A program made the position numbers and the translations under genes. DNA of 64,000 nucleotides from Trebonia sp963785645 (GTDB lineage: Bacteria > Actinomycetota > Actinomycetes > Streptosporangiales > Streptosporangiaceae), in contig CAWAWG010000015.1 of assembly GCA_963785645.1 (NCBI GenBank), forward strand, positions 159,803 to 223,802. The letters are read 5' to 3'. Below are positions 44,930-55,133 of this stretch, one piece after another; within the stretch, counting starts at the first letter, position 1, and each line of letters opens with the position of its first letter. Below the pieces are notes generated by a model, which made no database searches, was not told the DNA's origin, and saw only the letters and a list, made by a program, of their open reading frames with translations.

Positions 44930-47254
44930 TTAACCGGTAGCCGACGGGCTGGCCTGTGCTGTGGGCGGGCCCGCCGGCTTCGGGATTGCGTACTTGCCGA
45001 GGGCATCGCCCGTGACCGAGTCCCCGGGCACTCCTGTGTGCGTGACCTGCGGGACGGTTTGCGGCACGGTTTGCGGCACGTCGGAGAACCGCTCCCTGGG
45101 GTAGTCGAGCCATTTCTGCTCGTCCAGGAATTTCTTGAACGGCGAGCGCGTATTCGGCATGGATATTCGCGTACTCGATGCGGACAGGCAGGAGAGGTCG
45201 GGATCACGGGAGATCCAGTCGTATGGACGCTCCATTTCGGAGTGCGGATTGTCGATGGCGCTGAGCAGGCAGCGGACGACTACCCATTCCGCTTCCTCGG
45301 ATTCCGCCTGGTCCTTGTTCACTCGGCTCTGCCTCGCCAAGGCCGCGTACATGCATGCGGCGTTGTACGCGGCCTGCCAAGACGCCTTGCCCCGCCGCCT
45401 GTGCAGCCATAGGGCGGCGGTACGCTTGGGCGGTTCCGTCGATGTCCCGGGCGATGGATTACCCTCCGTTGGCCTATCTAGCAGCGGCATTGCGGTATCC
45501 AGGGACGACTCACGCGCCACGTGCATCGTCCGCTTATCCAGTACGCGTCTGATTATGTCGCTCTCCTGCGCGATAACGGCGACTATCTTTATGGCATGCT
45601 CGTAATGACGCGGGTCCTTTGTGAACGAGTCCGTGACGTCGTTACTGGCTTCATGCGATTCCGTCTGATCAGGGCTCCTATCAATCTCGGCCTGAGTGAG
45701 CGCCATACGGATCGCGACAAGCAGCTCGGCCACACGAACGCCATCCTGAAAGGCCCAGCGCCGACGCAGCCCCTGGCCCGGGAGCCACGCCCAGTACGGC
45801 AGCCATACCGCGCGCTCGCTACGGTGCCGGATCGTGTTCCATACGACAGTCTTGAGGCTCAACTGTGCCCGCACCTCGCCAAGGACCGTTGCCGCGGCGT
45901 TCAGCAGGTCCAGGCGCAGCGACTGCGGCAACTGGCAATGGTGCTTATCGTTGTCGCACAGCTTCAACTCGCCACGCACGCTCTTAGTCCTCGACGTCAG
46001 GCGTTGGCGGCTGAGTAGGCCGAGGATTTGGTCTAGCTCCCGCTCCGTATCGTCGTCGTAGCGGAGTATGCATTCGTTGCTCGCGATCATCTCAAGCGAC
46101 ATGCCCAGCCGGTAACGACCGCGGTAGAACCGGGGATACTGCTCGCGGTTAAGTGCGTGAAGGCGCAATGCGCCCAGGTGGTCGCCATCAAGGTCGAGAA
46201 GCTGCGCAAGTTCGTACCTGGCAACGCCGGCAGAACGGCCTGTGCTTGCCCAGTCCCGCAGTTTCTCGATCTGTGTCTTTCTCGATGCCTGGACAGCCTC
46301 GGCGGTCTCGGTTTGAACCCGCTCCAGCCTGGCCAGTAGGAGCGCCCCCAGGTCACGGCCGTCGGCGCGGCCATAGCACCACGGTGGTGTCGACGGGTCC
46401 CTGATGAAGACCTGCCGGGCGACGTAGCCGGCCACCATTGAGGCGGCCTCATCGATGTCGGCACACGCCAGCGTCTTGGTTGCGACGGTAGCGCCGTTCC
46501 GCGGGTTCTCCAGGTAAACCGTCACCTGGATGCCTGCGGACTGCGGAGAAGCGGCTGGCTCGGCTGGCGGCTCAACCCATACCCGGAGCTGGAGCCGGCG
46601 CGGGCTCGGCCAGATCGAGCCGATGAACCGGATAACCGCTCCGGCCATGCCCGCGCCGTTGACACCGCTCGCCTCGGCGATGGAGGCGAGTCCGTTGGTC
46701 CTGCTACCGCCGGGCAGGATCGCCGGCGCCCGGACCTCGATCGCGGCCAGCCGGAACTTGAGTTCGTGCGTGAGCTGGTCGTGCAGCTGAGCGTAAGTGT
46801 CACTGCCGTAGCCTTCGCCCCTGACGTCGGCCGGGAGGCTGGCGGGCCGAACGCCCTGGTTACGATTGCTCAGTGTGGCGGAAATGAGCTGTGGTGCCTG
46901 CCGGCGCATCGTCCACGCCTCAAGCCCCCGGTAGCCAAGGAGAATCAGGAGAGCGGCGACGCCTCGCCCGATGGGACCGGGCGGAGATTCCTGGTAACCA
47001 AACAGCAGTGGTCGCAGTAGGTCTTTAATCGAGGCGTCGACCCCGTCAGTGAGGGCATCGACCAGATTCGACGGCGGTGCTTTCTGAGGATCCTGAAACC
47101 AAAGTTCTATCCCGTATCTGGTGATCACACAGACCACGATTACCGCGGTGATCGCCGATACCCACCGCACGGTGCGCAGGCTGAAATTATGGGCAATCAG
47201 GCCCAGCAGCAACGCAACGACGACCAATACCGCCCAAACCACCAACGAGGCCAT
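44930..47254 (-). CDS. Unknown 774-residue membrane-anchored protein with helical repeats
   Basis: Starts MASLVVWAVLVVVALLLGLIA. Two N-terminal membrane helices (second SAITAVIVVCVITRYGI) and a third near residue 100 (GRGVAALLILLGYRGLEAW) anchor it. A beta-rich region follows (LQLRVWVEPP, IQVTVYLENP). The long helical part has TPR-like stretches, such as SWQAAYNAACMYAALARQ at residues ~640-660, which match the last repeats of sensor-type TPR proteins. The C-terminus is polar with VPQTVPQTVPQ repeats. No enzyme motif seen. Possibly a scaffold beside the HNH gene; function unknown. Confidence 0.75.
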   Translation of the reverse strand: MASLVVWAVLVVVALLLGLIAHNFSLRTVRWVSAITAVIVVCVITRYGIELWFQDPQKAPPSNLVDALTDGVDASIKDLLRPLLFGYQESPPGPIGRGVAALLILLGYRGLEAWTMRRQAPQLISATLSNRNQGVRPASLPADVRGEGYGSDTYAQLHDQLTHELKFRLAAIEVRAPAILPGGSRTNGLASIAEASGVNGAGMAGAVIRFIGSIWPSPRRLQLRVWVEPPAEPAASPQSAGIQVTVYLENPRNGATVATKTLACADIDEAASMVAGYVARQVFIRDPSTPPWCYGRADGRDLGALLLARLERVQTETAEAVQASRKTQIEKLRDWASTGRSAGVARYELAQLLDLDGDHLGALRLHALNREQYPRFYRGRYRLGMSLEMIASNECILRYDDDTERELDQILGLLSRQRLTSRTKSVRGELKLCDNDKHHCQLPQSLRLDLLNAAATVLGEVRAQLSLKTVVWNTIRHRSERAVWLPYWAWLPGQGLRRRWAFQDGVRVAELLVAIRMALTQAEIDRSPDQTESHEASNDVTDSFTKDPRHYEHAIKIVAVIAQESDIIRRVLDKRTMHVARESSLDTAMPLLDRPTEGNPSPGTSTEPPKRTAALWLHRRRGKASWQAAYNAACMYAALARQSRVNKDQAESEEAEWVVVRCLLSAIDNPHSEMERPYDWISRDPDLSCLSASSTRISMPNTRSPFKKFLDEQKWLDYPRERFSDVPQTVPQTVPQVTHTGVPGDSVTGDALGKYAIPKPAGPPTAQASPSATG

Positions 47255-47728
47255 GTGTCCCCCACCCGCGCGATAGTCACATCATAGGAGAATGTCCTAG
47301 CATTGGGGCCTTTTCCCGATCACAAACTCGACAACTGCCGGAATTAACAACACTGGAATTTACGGCCTTATCGGACATTTCGCCGGATATAAACCAGATG
47401 ACGGCCGATTACCGGGTCCGAATAGATCAGACCGGGTATCGTTTGGGGCTCTGGGTGTAGTTGAGGCCCGATGGTGTCTGCCACTGGTGCCAGCCTGGCC
47501 TTGGCTGGGTGACCTGCCAACCTTTCGACTGTTTCACCCGATGGCACTGGCGACTTCTCGCTCCCGCGTTACAGCCGCACGTCCGTCCACCCTTGTCATG
47601 GGGGATCGCATGTTCGAAGTCACTCTCCCTTGCATGCCTGGAACAGGTTGGGAACGTGCATTCGTAATCGCGGATCTGGACCAGGTGGCGAAGGGTGTCA
47701 TTCGGCTGGTACGCGTGCGATTCGTGCC

Positions 47729-47734
47729 GGTGGT
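47729..47734. repeat. Target-site duplication, left (GGTGGT)
   Basis: GGTGGT flanks the left end of the IS21-family element and matches the copy at 50568-50573. Confidence 0.88.
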
Positions 47735-47925
47735 TGACGACGGTCGCGAGAGACTGCCCGCAGACGGCCAGATAGCGGCCCGCTGGCGGACATGAGTTCT
47801 GCCCGGCTGCGGCCACGGGATCTGCCCGACACGAACTGATCGTTCCCCGCCGGTTACCGGCTGGGGCCTCCTTCCCGTTTTTGCTGGTCAGTGCCAACTG
47901 GACCAGGTTCCCGGGAAGGGGACGA

Positions 47926-49437
47926 GTGAAGAGTGCCGAGGAGATCATGAACATCCTTGAGGCGTACGACCTGACGGGGTCGCTGCGGGACGCGGGCGAG
48001 CTCGCGGGCTGCTCGCACCACACGGTAGCCCGCTATGTGCGGGCGAGAGAGGAAGGGCGGCTGGTGCCGGGCGCGGCGTCGCCCCGGCGGAGCGTCATCG
48101 AGGAGTTCCTGCCGAAGCTGGAGGAGCTCGTCGAGCGGAGCAAGGGCAAGGTGCGGGCCGACGTGGCGCACGAGAAGATCACGGCGATGGGGTTCGCGGG
48201 ATCGGAGCGGACGACGCGGCGGGCGGTCGCGCGGCTGAAGAGGGCCTGGCACTCGGGGCGGCGGCGGGTGTTCCGGCCCGTGGATCCCGGAGCCGGGGAT
48301 GTGGGCGCAGTACGACTTCGGCGACGGGCCGGAGGTCGCCGGGGCGGCGACGGTGCTGTTCTGCCTGTGGCTGGCCTGGTCGAGGTTCCGGGTCGTGCTC
48401 CCGATCCTGGACAAGACCCAGGCCTCGGTCTGGGCCGCCGTCGACGTCGCGCTGCGGCGGGCCGGCGGGGTGCCGGCCTACCTGCTGACCGACAACGAGA
48501 AGACGGTCACTGTCGAGCACGTGGCCGGGATCCCGGTGCGGAACCCCGGGGCGGTGGAGTTCGGCCGGCATTACGGGCTGACGGTCGCGACCTGCGTGCC
48601 TTACGACCCGGCGTCCAAGGGCGGGTCGGAGTCCACGGTGAAGCTGGCCAAGGCCGACCTGGTCCCGACGGCCGCTAACCTGCTCGGCGAGTACGGCAGC
48701 TTCGCGGCTCTCGAGGCGGCCTGCGCGGCGTTCTGCGAGCAGGTCAACGCCCGCCCGCACCGGGTCACCCGGCGGGCCCCGGCGGAGATGCTCGCCGACG
48801 AGCGGCCCCGCCTTCACCCGGTGCCGGCGGTCCCGTTCACCGCGGCGCTGGGCGTGACCCGCAGGGTCGACGCGATGTCGCTGGTGTCGTTCGAGGGCGG
48901 CCAGTACTCGGTCCCGCACCAGCTCGCCGGGCGAGGTCGTCCACGTCCGCCGGCACGGGAGCCAGGTCGTGATCACCCACGCCGGCCCGGCAAGGCCCGG
49001 CCGAGGTGGCCCGCCACCTGGCCGCCTCGCCGGGCAGCCCGCGGCTGGAGGCGGCGCACTACCCGCCCGCCCCGCCCGGGGCGCTGAACCGCGAGCCGAA
49101 GGCCCGCACCGCGGCGGAGGCGGAGTTCCTCGTCCATCGGCGACGGCGCCGGGCTCTGGCTGGCCGAGGCCGCCGCGGCCGGAGCCTCCCGGGTCCGGTC
49201 CAAGATGACGCGGGCCGTCCAGATGGCCGCCCTGCACGGGACGCGAGCCGGTGGACCGGGCGCTCGGGCAGGCCGCTGCCTCAGGGCCGGTTCGCCGACG
49301 GCGACCTCGCCGCGATCCTCGCCCACCAGGCGTCCGCCGCCCCCGGCGAGCCCGTCCCGGGCCGGCGAGAGCCGCACCCTCGCCCAGGGACCCGCGGCTG
49401 GGCGCCCCGCGACGGCAGGAAGGAGGCAAGCAGGTGA
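47926..49437 (+). CDS. istA: IstA-type DDE transposase (frame broken)
   Basis: IS21 transposase. GTG 47926 has GGGAAGGGGA upstream. N-terminal helix-turn-helix: LRDAGELAGCSHHTVARYVRARE. The integrase core has the three catalytic regions WAQYDFGDG (D), LLTDNEKTV (D) and SKGGSESTVKLAKADL (E). A later LVSFEGGQYSVPHQL domain and a C-terminal REPKARTAAEAEFL segment follow. Frame breaks are near 48285, 48940, 49140 and 49250. The final stop at 49437 overlaps the next GTG. Works with IstB; probably not functional as read. Confidence 0.85.
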
Positions 49438-49689
49438 CCGGCGCAGGGCAGCGACGGGAACGCCGTCGTCCTCAGCCAGCGCGACGCCGCGTTCATCCGG
49501 CAGGCGCTGCTGGCCGCCGCGGACGTCTTCGCCCAGGCCAAGGCCGCCGGCGGCCCCGGGCTCAAGGCCCTGCAGGAAGCGGCCCTCGACGCCCCGCACG
49601 GCGGCCGCCCGCTGGCCCAGGTGCACTACGACGTCTGCCTCGCAGTCGACCACATCGACTTCCCCGAGCCCGTCAGGAGGACCCCGTGA
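49434..49689 (+). CDS. Small ORF between istA and istB
   Basis: GTG 49434 overlaps the istA stop as GTGA, and the stop at 49687 overlaps the istB start the same way. After one break near 49452 the protein is about 84 residues: AVVLSQRDAAFIRQALLAAA, then DVFAQAKAAGGPGLKALQEA and LAQVHYDVCLAVDHIDFPEP. It is predominantly helical. Standard IS21 elements have istA and istB adjacent, so this third gene is unusual. Function unknown; perhaps a transposition accessory or target-choice protein. Confidence 0.65.
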
Positions 49690-50467
49690 CCGCCGCCGCC
49701 CCGGCCCCGCCGCCCCTCGACGACGGGCTGGAGCAGCTGCTGCGCCGCATGCGGCTGCCCCACATGCGGCGCATCGCCCCCGAGGTCATCGCCACGGCCA
49801 AGGCCCAGCGGTGGGACCCGGCCGAGGTCCTGCGGGCCCTGCTCGCGGAGGAAGTCGCCTGCCGCGACCAGCTCCTCGCTCGCCACCCGCCGCACCCGGG
49901 CCGCGTTCCCGAGCGGGAAGACATTCGACGCCTGGGACGAGCGCCTGTCCTCGGTCCCGGCCCCGACCCAGGCCGCGCTGCGGACCCTGGAATGGATCGG
50001 CCGGCACGAGAACCTGGTCGTCTGCGGGCCGTCCGGCACCGGCAAGACGTTCATGCTCGAGGCCCTCGGGCAGGCCGCCGTCGAAGCCGGGCAAGAACGT
50101 CGCCTGGTTCACCCTGGAGCAGCTCGGCGCCCTGATCCACCGGCACCGCGCCGACGACTCAGTCACCAGGGCCATCAGCCGCATCCTGCGCGCTGACCTG
50201 GTCGTCGTCGACGACATCGGGCTCCTGCCCGTCGGCCACGACGCCGCCGAGGGCCTCTACCGCCTCGTCGACGCCGCCTACGAGCGCCGCAGCGTCGCGG
50301 TCAGCTCCAACCTCCACCCATCGGGATTCGACGAGCTGATGCCCAAGACCCTGGCCACCGCCACCGTCGACCGGCTCATGCACCACGCCCACGTCTGCCA
50401 GACCAGCGGCGACAGCATCCGCCTCACCCAGGCCATCGCCGGGAAGGGAGTGATCCCGCTGAGCTAA
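49686..50467 (+). CDS. istB: IstB-type AAA+ helper ATPase (frame broken)
   Basis: DnaC-like ATPase of IS21 transposition. Starts VTAAAPAPPPLDDGLEQLLRRMRLPHMRRIAPEV. After breaks near 49880 and 50090: Walker A CGPSGTGKTFMLEAL, KNVAWFTLEQLGALI, Walker B DLVVVDDIGLLPV, YERRSVAVSSN (sensor 1) and TATVDRLMHHAHV (sensor 2/box VII). The last 120 residues are uninterrupted. It overlaps the small ORF and ends about 100 bp from the right IS terminus. Confidence 0.88.
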
Positions 50468-50567
50468 CCAGCCGGGCACGTCTGGCGGCCACCACTGGGC
50501 AGATCCGGTGGCCGCCAGCGGGCACCTCTCATGACCGCCACCGGGCACTTCCTGATGTCCCTTGACA

Positions 50568-50573
50568 GGTGGT
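50568..50573. repeat. Target-site duplication, right (GGTGGT)
   Basis: GGTGGT directly follows the right end of the IS21-family element and equals 47729-47734. Confidence 0.88.
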
Positions 50574-53136
50574 CACATGCGAACGTGGGGACTGGTCCCA
50601 GTTTCACGATGACAGGACTGCCGTCGGGCAGGGTTAGTTCCCAGGCGCCATAGCCGCCGGGCGGACCGGAATCGGCTATTGGGTTGAACGACCAGGAAAC
50701 TGACGCCGGGTATACCGACGGTCCGGATACTCGCGACCGACCGGGGCTGCCCGATGGGCGGACGGCCTCCGGCGAACTGCGGGATCCGTGGGCGATGGTC
50801 TTGGTCAGTTCCGCCAGTTGGTCGACGGTTACCGTCAGATTTACCCGCGCGGGCAGTGCTGCCAGGACATGGGGCGGTCCGTGCACTGGGTGAGCGGGCG
50901 TGGGTTCGCCCTGCCCGGGGCCTGGGCGGTTCGGGCGGGCTGGGCGGGCCGGGCGGGCACAGCCGTGGCCGATCGCCATGCCGTCGGTGTCAGTGACCGT
51001 GATGCACAGCGTGGTGTACCTGCTGTTGGCCGCGGTGACGGCAAGGGCTCGGCACAAGTCGGGGTCGAGGGGGCCGAGGCCATGCCCCTCCCCCGGGCGT
51101 TCGGTCAGGCCGAGAAGCGTGCTCAGGGGAAGCACCAGGTCAGTGAGGTGAGCTGGATGCGGAGGCGGAACCGTTCCGGGCGGTGAGCCGCCGGGCGGTC
51201 GCGGGCCGCTGCCGCGTGGACCGGCGCCTCCCGTGTTGTATCCAACCCCGCCATCGCTGCCGCCAGTGCCGGGGTTGCCAGGGTTGCCGGGGCCTACGGG
51301 GCCGACCGGGCCTGTCGGGCTGTGAGTTGGGCCGCCACTCGGCTTTTTGCCGCCGGGGCCACCCTTCGGGCCAGGACTCTTAGGGAATTCATCGCCCAGG
51401 CTCCCGCCGTCCGGGCCTTCATCGTCCGGGCCTTGATCCTCTGGGCCTTCATCGTCGGGTCCGTTGTCCGGGATCCCGTTGCCCGGGACTCCGTTGTCCG
51501 GGCCTCCGTTGCCCTGGGGCTCGTCTGGCGCCCCGCGACGGCGACCGCGACCGCAGTCCGCGGCCCCGCCGGGCCCGACTGCGTCCGCCGTGGCTGCTGC
51601 GTCCGCTGTGGCTGCCGTGGCTGCCGTGTCGGCAGTACCCGTGCCGGAGTCGTCCGTGTCCGCGTCCGTGTTGGCTGCCTGGGCGTGCGCAGCCGGCCTG
51701 GCCGCGTCGTCCGTGCTGCCGAAGTCGTCGGGACCGTCTGCGTCGTCTGCGTCGTCCGGGCTGACCGGGTCAGTGCCTGGCCGGTCGTCGTTCGGCGCGC
51801 CAAGGCCGACTGGAGGCTGGCCGCAGGCGATGCGGGCCTCGGCGGTGATGCCGTTCAGTATGTCCACATAGCCCATGGCGCGGAACTGGTCCATCCGCAC
51901 GCCTTTAAACAGGCCAGATTCCTTGTACTGCATCGCGCGGGCGCAGACATTCGCGTGCGCCGCCAAGGTCTCGTCGGTTGGCAGGTCGTATCCTGCGAGG
52001 CTCGCCGCGCCAGACGGGTCACGGCGCAGGGTGACGCGAGCCTGGTTCCGCTCCGCGTCCTCGCGCCTTCTGGCCGCGGACTGCGGGTCGACCGTGATCG
52101 CCGCCTGCAGGGCCAGCTTCTCCGCCTGCCCGTAGGTCTTGCCGGCCAACTGCGGCACGATCATCGCCTCGGCGTGTGCCGCGTCGGTGTCTGTGAGCAC
52201 GGTAAACGCATCGCCGACCCCGCGGGCCTTAGCGTATGTCAGGGTGCCGTCCGCGAGCAGCTCGCCGATTCGGGGCAGCACCGCCTGCAGGTCCCACGCG
52301 GTCTGCATCAGCCTTTCCGCCGACTGGGGAGGCATCGCCAGGGCCAAGGCGACCTCGTGAGTGAGCGACTTGGTCCACCCGTCCGGCAGGTCGCCGTGGT
52401 AGCCGCCGCCGGGCGGTGGCTGGCCTTCCTGCCGGATCAGCGCCCGGAGGATGCCGAGCTTGCCGGCCACCGCCCACGATTCCAGCGACGCCCACCGGCG
52501 CAACAGGCCGAACATCTCCTCGCGGGTCGCACCCGGGCAGCGCCATTCCTTGCCCGAGGCGGCTTCAAGTGCCACTGCCAGGCGGGCCGATGGCAGACAC
52601 GTGTCCCACTCGCCGTTCCTCGTGAAGCCCGCCAGCCGGCCGTCGCGAGCCGCGCCGCGGGAAGCGCCGCGGCTTCCCGCCGGATCAGGATCCGGCCCGG
52701 GCTCCGCACCCGCCCCGTCATCTCTGCCCGGCTGCCACCCCATAACGCCCCCGTTCGAGCCGGTATCCGTAAGACCGGAAACAATTAATTTGATACTCGA
52801 ATACTACTGCGATTCCTTGATCTTTAGTGCGGCGATAGACTTACCTTTGGGCCACTGTTTCCTGCCCCGCAAGTCCGGAATATCCGATTTGACGGATATG
52901 TTGGCGAGATCGAATATCGGAATACCGAGTTAATACCTATTTGGTAGGTGTGCCGAGACATGTCAGTTGTCACCTGGGCAACTGATCTTTCATCGACCGG
53001 TATGGGCTTCTACTCGTGACCATTAGTTAAGAATGGCAATCACAGGTCCTGCCGACAGCTGGGTGAACTGCCTCCGATAGTTGGCGCCTGCTGACGCGAC
53101 CGGCGAGCGGGCGTCATCGCAGCTCACGAGCGGACA

Positions 53137-53886
53137 TCACCGCGGCTCAATTGCACCGCGCTCCTCGGGTCGGGTCGCGAGCCAGGTGACGAGCGTCGAG
53201 GTGAGCGTATAGGTGTCTTCGCCGCGCTCTTCACGGACCTGCGCGGGGTCGAGCCGCTGGCAGGCCACGTCGAAGTCGCTGAACGCGCCGGTGAGCAGTC
53301 CGGTGGCCTCCGCGGCCGACATCGCGCTCTCGAGCAGCGCTGCCCGCCGGCGTCCGTGGTCGTCGATCTCAACGCGGTCGGCGACGACGCCGATGGCGAC
53401 GACGCCGCCCGGCTTGACGGCGGCCCTGACCCGGTCGAGCAGACGGCGGACGGCGCTTAGATCACGCAGGTGCTCAATCACCGAGAAGGCGAAGATCAGG
53501 TCGGCCGGCGCCTCAAACTCGTAGCCGTCCAGGTCCGCGGGACGTATGTGCAGGTGGCTCGGGGTGCCCGGCGGGACCGCGGTCTCAAGCGAGTGCAGCG
53601 CGGACGGGAGCAGGTCGACGGCGAAGACGTCCGAGCCGCCGGGAAGTTCCCGCAGCAGCGGGATCGTGTGGCGGCCGATCCCGGCACCCAGGTCGTAGGC
53701 GACGACGGGCTCGCCGGATGGGACGAGTTCGAGCGCGTCGGCCAGCAGGCGGTGCGGTTTCGCCAGCCATGTTCCGGCTTGGCCAAGGGCTACCGAGGCG
53801 TAAAGCTCCTCGTGGTACCGGACGGTCTCTCGCCGCGCCCGCTCGAACCCCGCTGGCTCCCGGTCCACTTCAGAGTCCCAGTCCAC
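53137..53886 (-). CDS. SAM-dependent methyltransferase (class I)
   Basis: 249 residues. Motif I is VVAYDLGAGIGRHTIPLL, with acidic end-of-strand-2 D in DVFAVDLLPSAL. Motif II has ADLIFAFSVIEHLRDL, and VKPGGVVAIGVVADRVE forms the next strand. The target is unknown; small-molecule methylation is likely. Begins at ATG 53886 and ends at 53137. Monocistronic, with AT-richer flanks. Confidence 0.85.
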   Translation of the reverse strand: MDWDSEVDREPAGFERARRETVRYHEELYASVALGQAGTWLAKPHRLLADALELVPSGEPVVAYDLGAGIGRHTIPLLRELPGGSDVFAVDLLPSALHSLETAVPPGTPSHLHIRPADLDGYEFEAPADLIFAFSVIEHLRDLSAVRRLLDRVRAAVKPGGVVAIGVVADRVEIDDHGRRRAALLESAMSAAEATGLLTGAFSDFDVACQRLDPAQVREERGEDTYTLTSTLVTWLATRPEERGAIEPR

Positions 53887-54136
53887 GACCTCAGCCTAAG
53901 CGCGGTACCGGCCGGGGACTCTCCGTTCGCAGCTCGACTTCCACTGGCTGCCGCCGACCACGGCCAACCTGACCAAGCTGAACCTCTACGCTGTGCCACC
54001 GGGCTTCACCAGGGAATCGGGGGCGGCATGCAGCCGATCACCGGGCTGCTAGCTCACCGCGGCTGGTTCCCCGTCCGGCCGGCCGCCACGTCACACCACT
54101 GCCCGGACCCGAAACGGCCAGCTTGCAACCGATCTC
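53887..54136. other. Possible short gene remnant
   Basis: A plus-strand stretch at 53938-54025 reads DFHWLPPTTANLTKLNLYAV, which looks protein-coding, but it has no start and quickly hits a stop. I do not recognise it. It lies between the methyltransferase and the IS21-like cargo element. Confidence 0.3.
54132..54136. repeat. Target-site duplication, left (ATCTC)
   Basis: ATCTC directly precedes TGTGAC of the 992-bp element and equals 55129-55133 after its GTCACA end. Confidence 0.75.
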
Positions 54137-55128
54137 TGTGACCGAGTCTTTCGGTTGGCCACTGGGCATCGATAGTTGGCCACTGCGGGCTATGGCGGGG
54201 ATGCGACGATTTGGCGGGCCACTATAGGCGTCACCTGGCCATCCGGACTGTCACCACGGGCTGTCGCGGCACCCGCTACCAGCGGCGTTACCTCGGAAGA
54301 GGCTTCTTGGTGACAACAATCCGGGCCGGACGGTGACAGTTACCGTGGCCCGAGGATGCTTCATTCCTGGTGGGCGGCGGCGACCGGTACCGTGGCCCGT
54401 CACAGACGACGATGATGGTCGCGCGGCTATCGGAGCCGCGTCCGCCAACGTCCGGGCGGGCCAGCTCACGCTGGCCGGCACCGTTTTCTCGTGCTCGTTA
54501 AGGCGAGCCCCGCGCCCCCGGTCACCCGGTAGAGGTCCCGCAGCAGCGACACCTCTGCCAAATGGTGGAGCGCCTCCCGGTTGACATGAAGGACGAGCGA
54601 GGCCATCGGGGCATCCAGGTACGCCTCCGGCTCGCCCACCGGACGCGCCAGCCCCTCCTCGTCCAGCCGCTCGATGTGCGAACGCCACCACAGGGCCTGC
54701 TCCTTGAAGTAGGCGACGCCCTCCTTGGCCGTCAGCGGGCGCTCGGCGTTCTCGTGAGTGAGGGAGCCGTCGCCGAAATGGCAGGAGGCGCGGAGCCCGA
54801 AGACGCCCACCGCCAGGTGCGAGAGCCGCCAGGCGATCGTCGTCACCGGCGCCGGCTCAGGATCTGGCCACGCCTGCTCGATCTCGCCGCGGCCGCCCGG
54901 CCCCGTCGGGCGGATGCTCCTGCAGCCGGGAACGGGCTCCCAGAGGTACTCCTCGTCGGTGAGCGTCTCCAGCGAGGGTCCATGGGCCAGGTTCCACTGC
55001 AAGTCGAACTGCCCGGACAGCTCACGGGTCCAGTCAACGGTCATGGGGTTCATCGTCCCTCCTGCATCGTCGCGATGAACTGCGGGCCAACTATCGACCC
55101 TCGAAGGCCAACTAAAACCGCTGTCACA
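54137..55128. mobile_element. Non-autonomous element with IS21-like ends carrying a DinB gene
   Basis: The ends are TGTGAC at 54137 and its inverse GTCACA at 55123-55128. Inside each end GTTGGCC (or inverse) occurs twice, spaced 21 bp: 54154 and 54175 on the left, 55085 and 55106 on the right. The inner copies are part of a shared TCGATAGTTGGCC. ATCTC is duplicated on both sides. No istA or istB remains; the interior codes for one DinB-family protein plus about 330 bp with no gene. Confidence 0.8.
54466..55053 (-). CDS. DinB-family metal-dependent protein (cargo of IS21-like element)
   Basis: 195 residues from ATG 55053, with GGAGGGA upstream. The four-helix DinB fold is suggested by TRELSGQFDLQWNLAHGPSLETL, TTIAWRLSHLAVGVFGLRASCH and VLHVNREALHHLAEVSLLRDLY. 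The His residues in SHLAV and NREALHHLAE match the usual metal triad (one early His is less sure). Typical roles are thiol-dependent transfer or detoxification. The gene starts 75 bp inside the right terminus of the 992-bp element. Confidence 0.85.
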   Translation of the reverse strand: MNPMTVDWTRELSGQFDLQWNLAHGPSLETLTDEEYLWEPVPGCRSIRPTGPGGRGEIEQAWPDPEPAPVTTIAWRLSHLAVGVFGLRASCHFGDGSLTHENAERPLTAKEGVAYFKEQALWWRSHIERLDEEGLARPVGEPEAYLDAPMASLVLHVNREALHHLAEVSLLRDLYRVTGGAGLALTSTRKRCRPA

Positions 55129-55133
55129 ATCTC
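55129..55133. repeat. Target-site duplication, right (ATCTC)
   Basis: ATCTC directly follows the GTCACA end of the 992-bp element and matches the copy at 54132-54136. Confidence 0.75.

Larger units (their letters stand above)
47735..50567. mobile_element. IS21-family insertion sequence, 2.8 kb, with an extra small ORF
   Basis: Ends are TGAC... on the left and ...GACA on the right (reverse complement TGTC). Both ends contain several ~22-bp subrepeats with a TGCCCG-x-TGGCGG core, typical of IS21 termini. A 6-bp GGTGGT target duplication flanks it. Genes in order are istA, a small ORF and istB, overlapped as GTGA at both junctions. It interrupts an HNH gene. Several frame breaks in istA and istB suggest it is inactive or that the sequence has errors. 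Confidence 0.92.
47427..52743 (-). pseudogene. DUF222/13E12-family HNH endonuclease gene split by an IS21-family element
   Basis: The 5' part (52743 to 50568) encodes DUF222 (CPGATREEMFGLLRRWASLESWAV, LTHEVALALAMPPQSAERLM, AIVPQLAGKTYGQAEKLAL-like blocks), a long Asp/Gly/Pro-rich linker and LPDGSPVIVKLGPVPTFACDH. The 3' part (47734 to 47427) begins HRHESHAYQPNDTLRHLV and holds the HNH core CTFPTCSRHARESDFEHAIPHDKGG. Joining them after removal of 47735-50567 and one GGTGGT copy reads TFACDHRHESHAYQPND in frame. Members of this family are numerous in actinobacterial genomes and may be mobile homing-type nucleases. Upstream 52744-53136 is AT-richer and contains no gene I can support. Confidence 0.92.

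Noticed and set aside
50464..50567. C-terminal tail of the 759-aa DUF222 ORF
   Set aside because: The last ~35 residues of that ORF are IS terminus, not native protein; the true gene continues beyond the IS.
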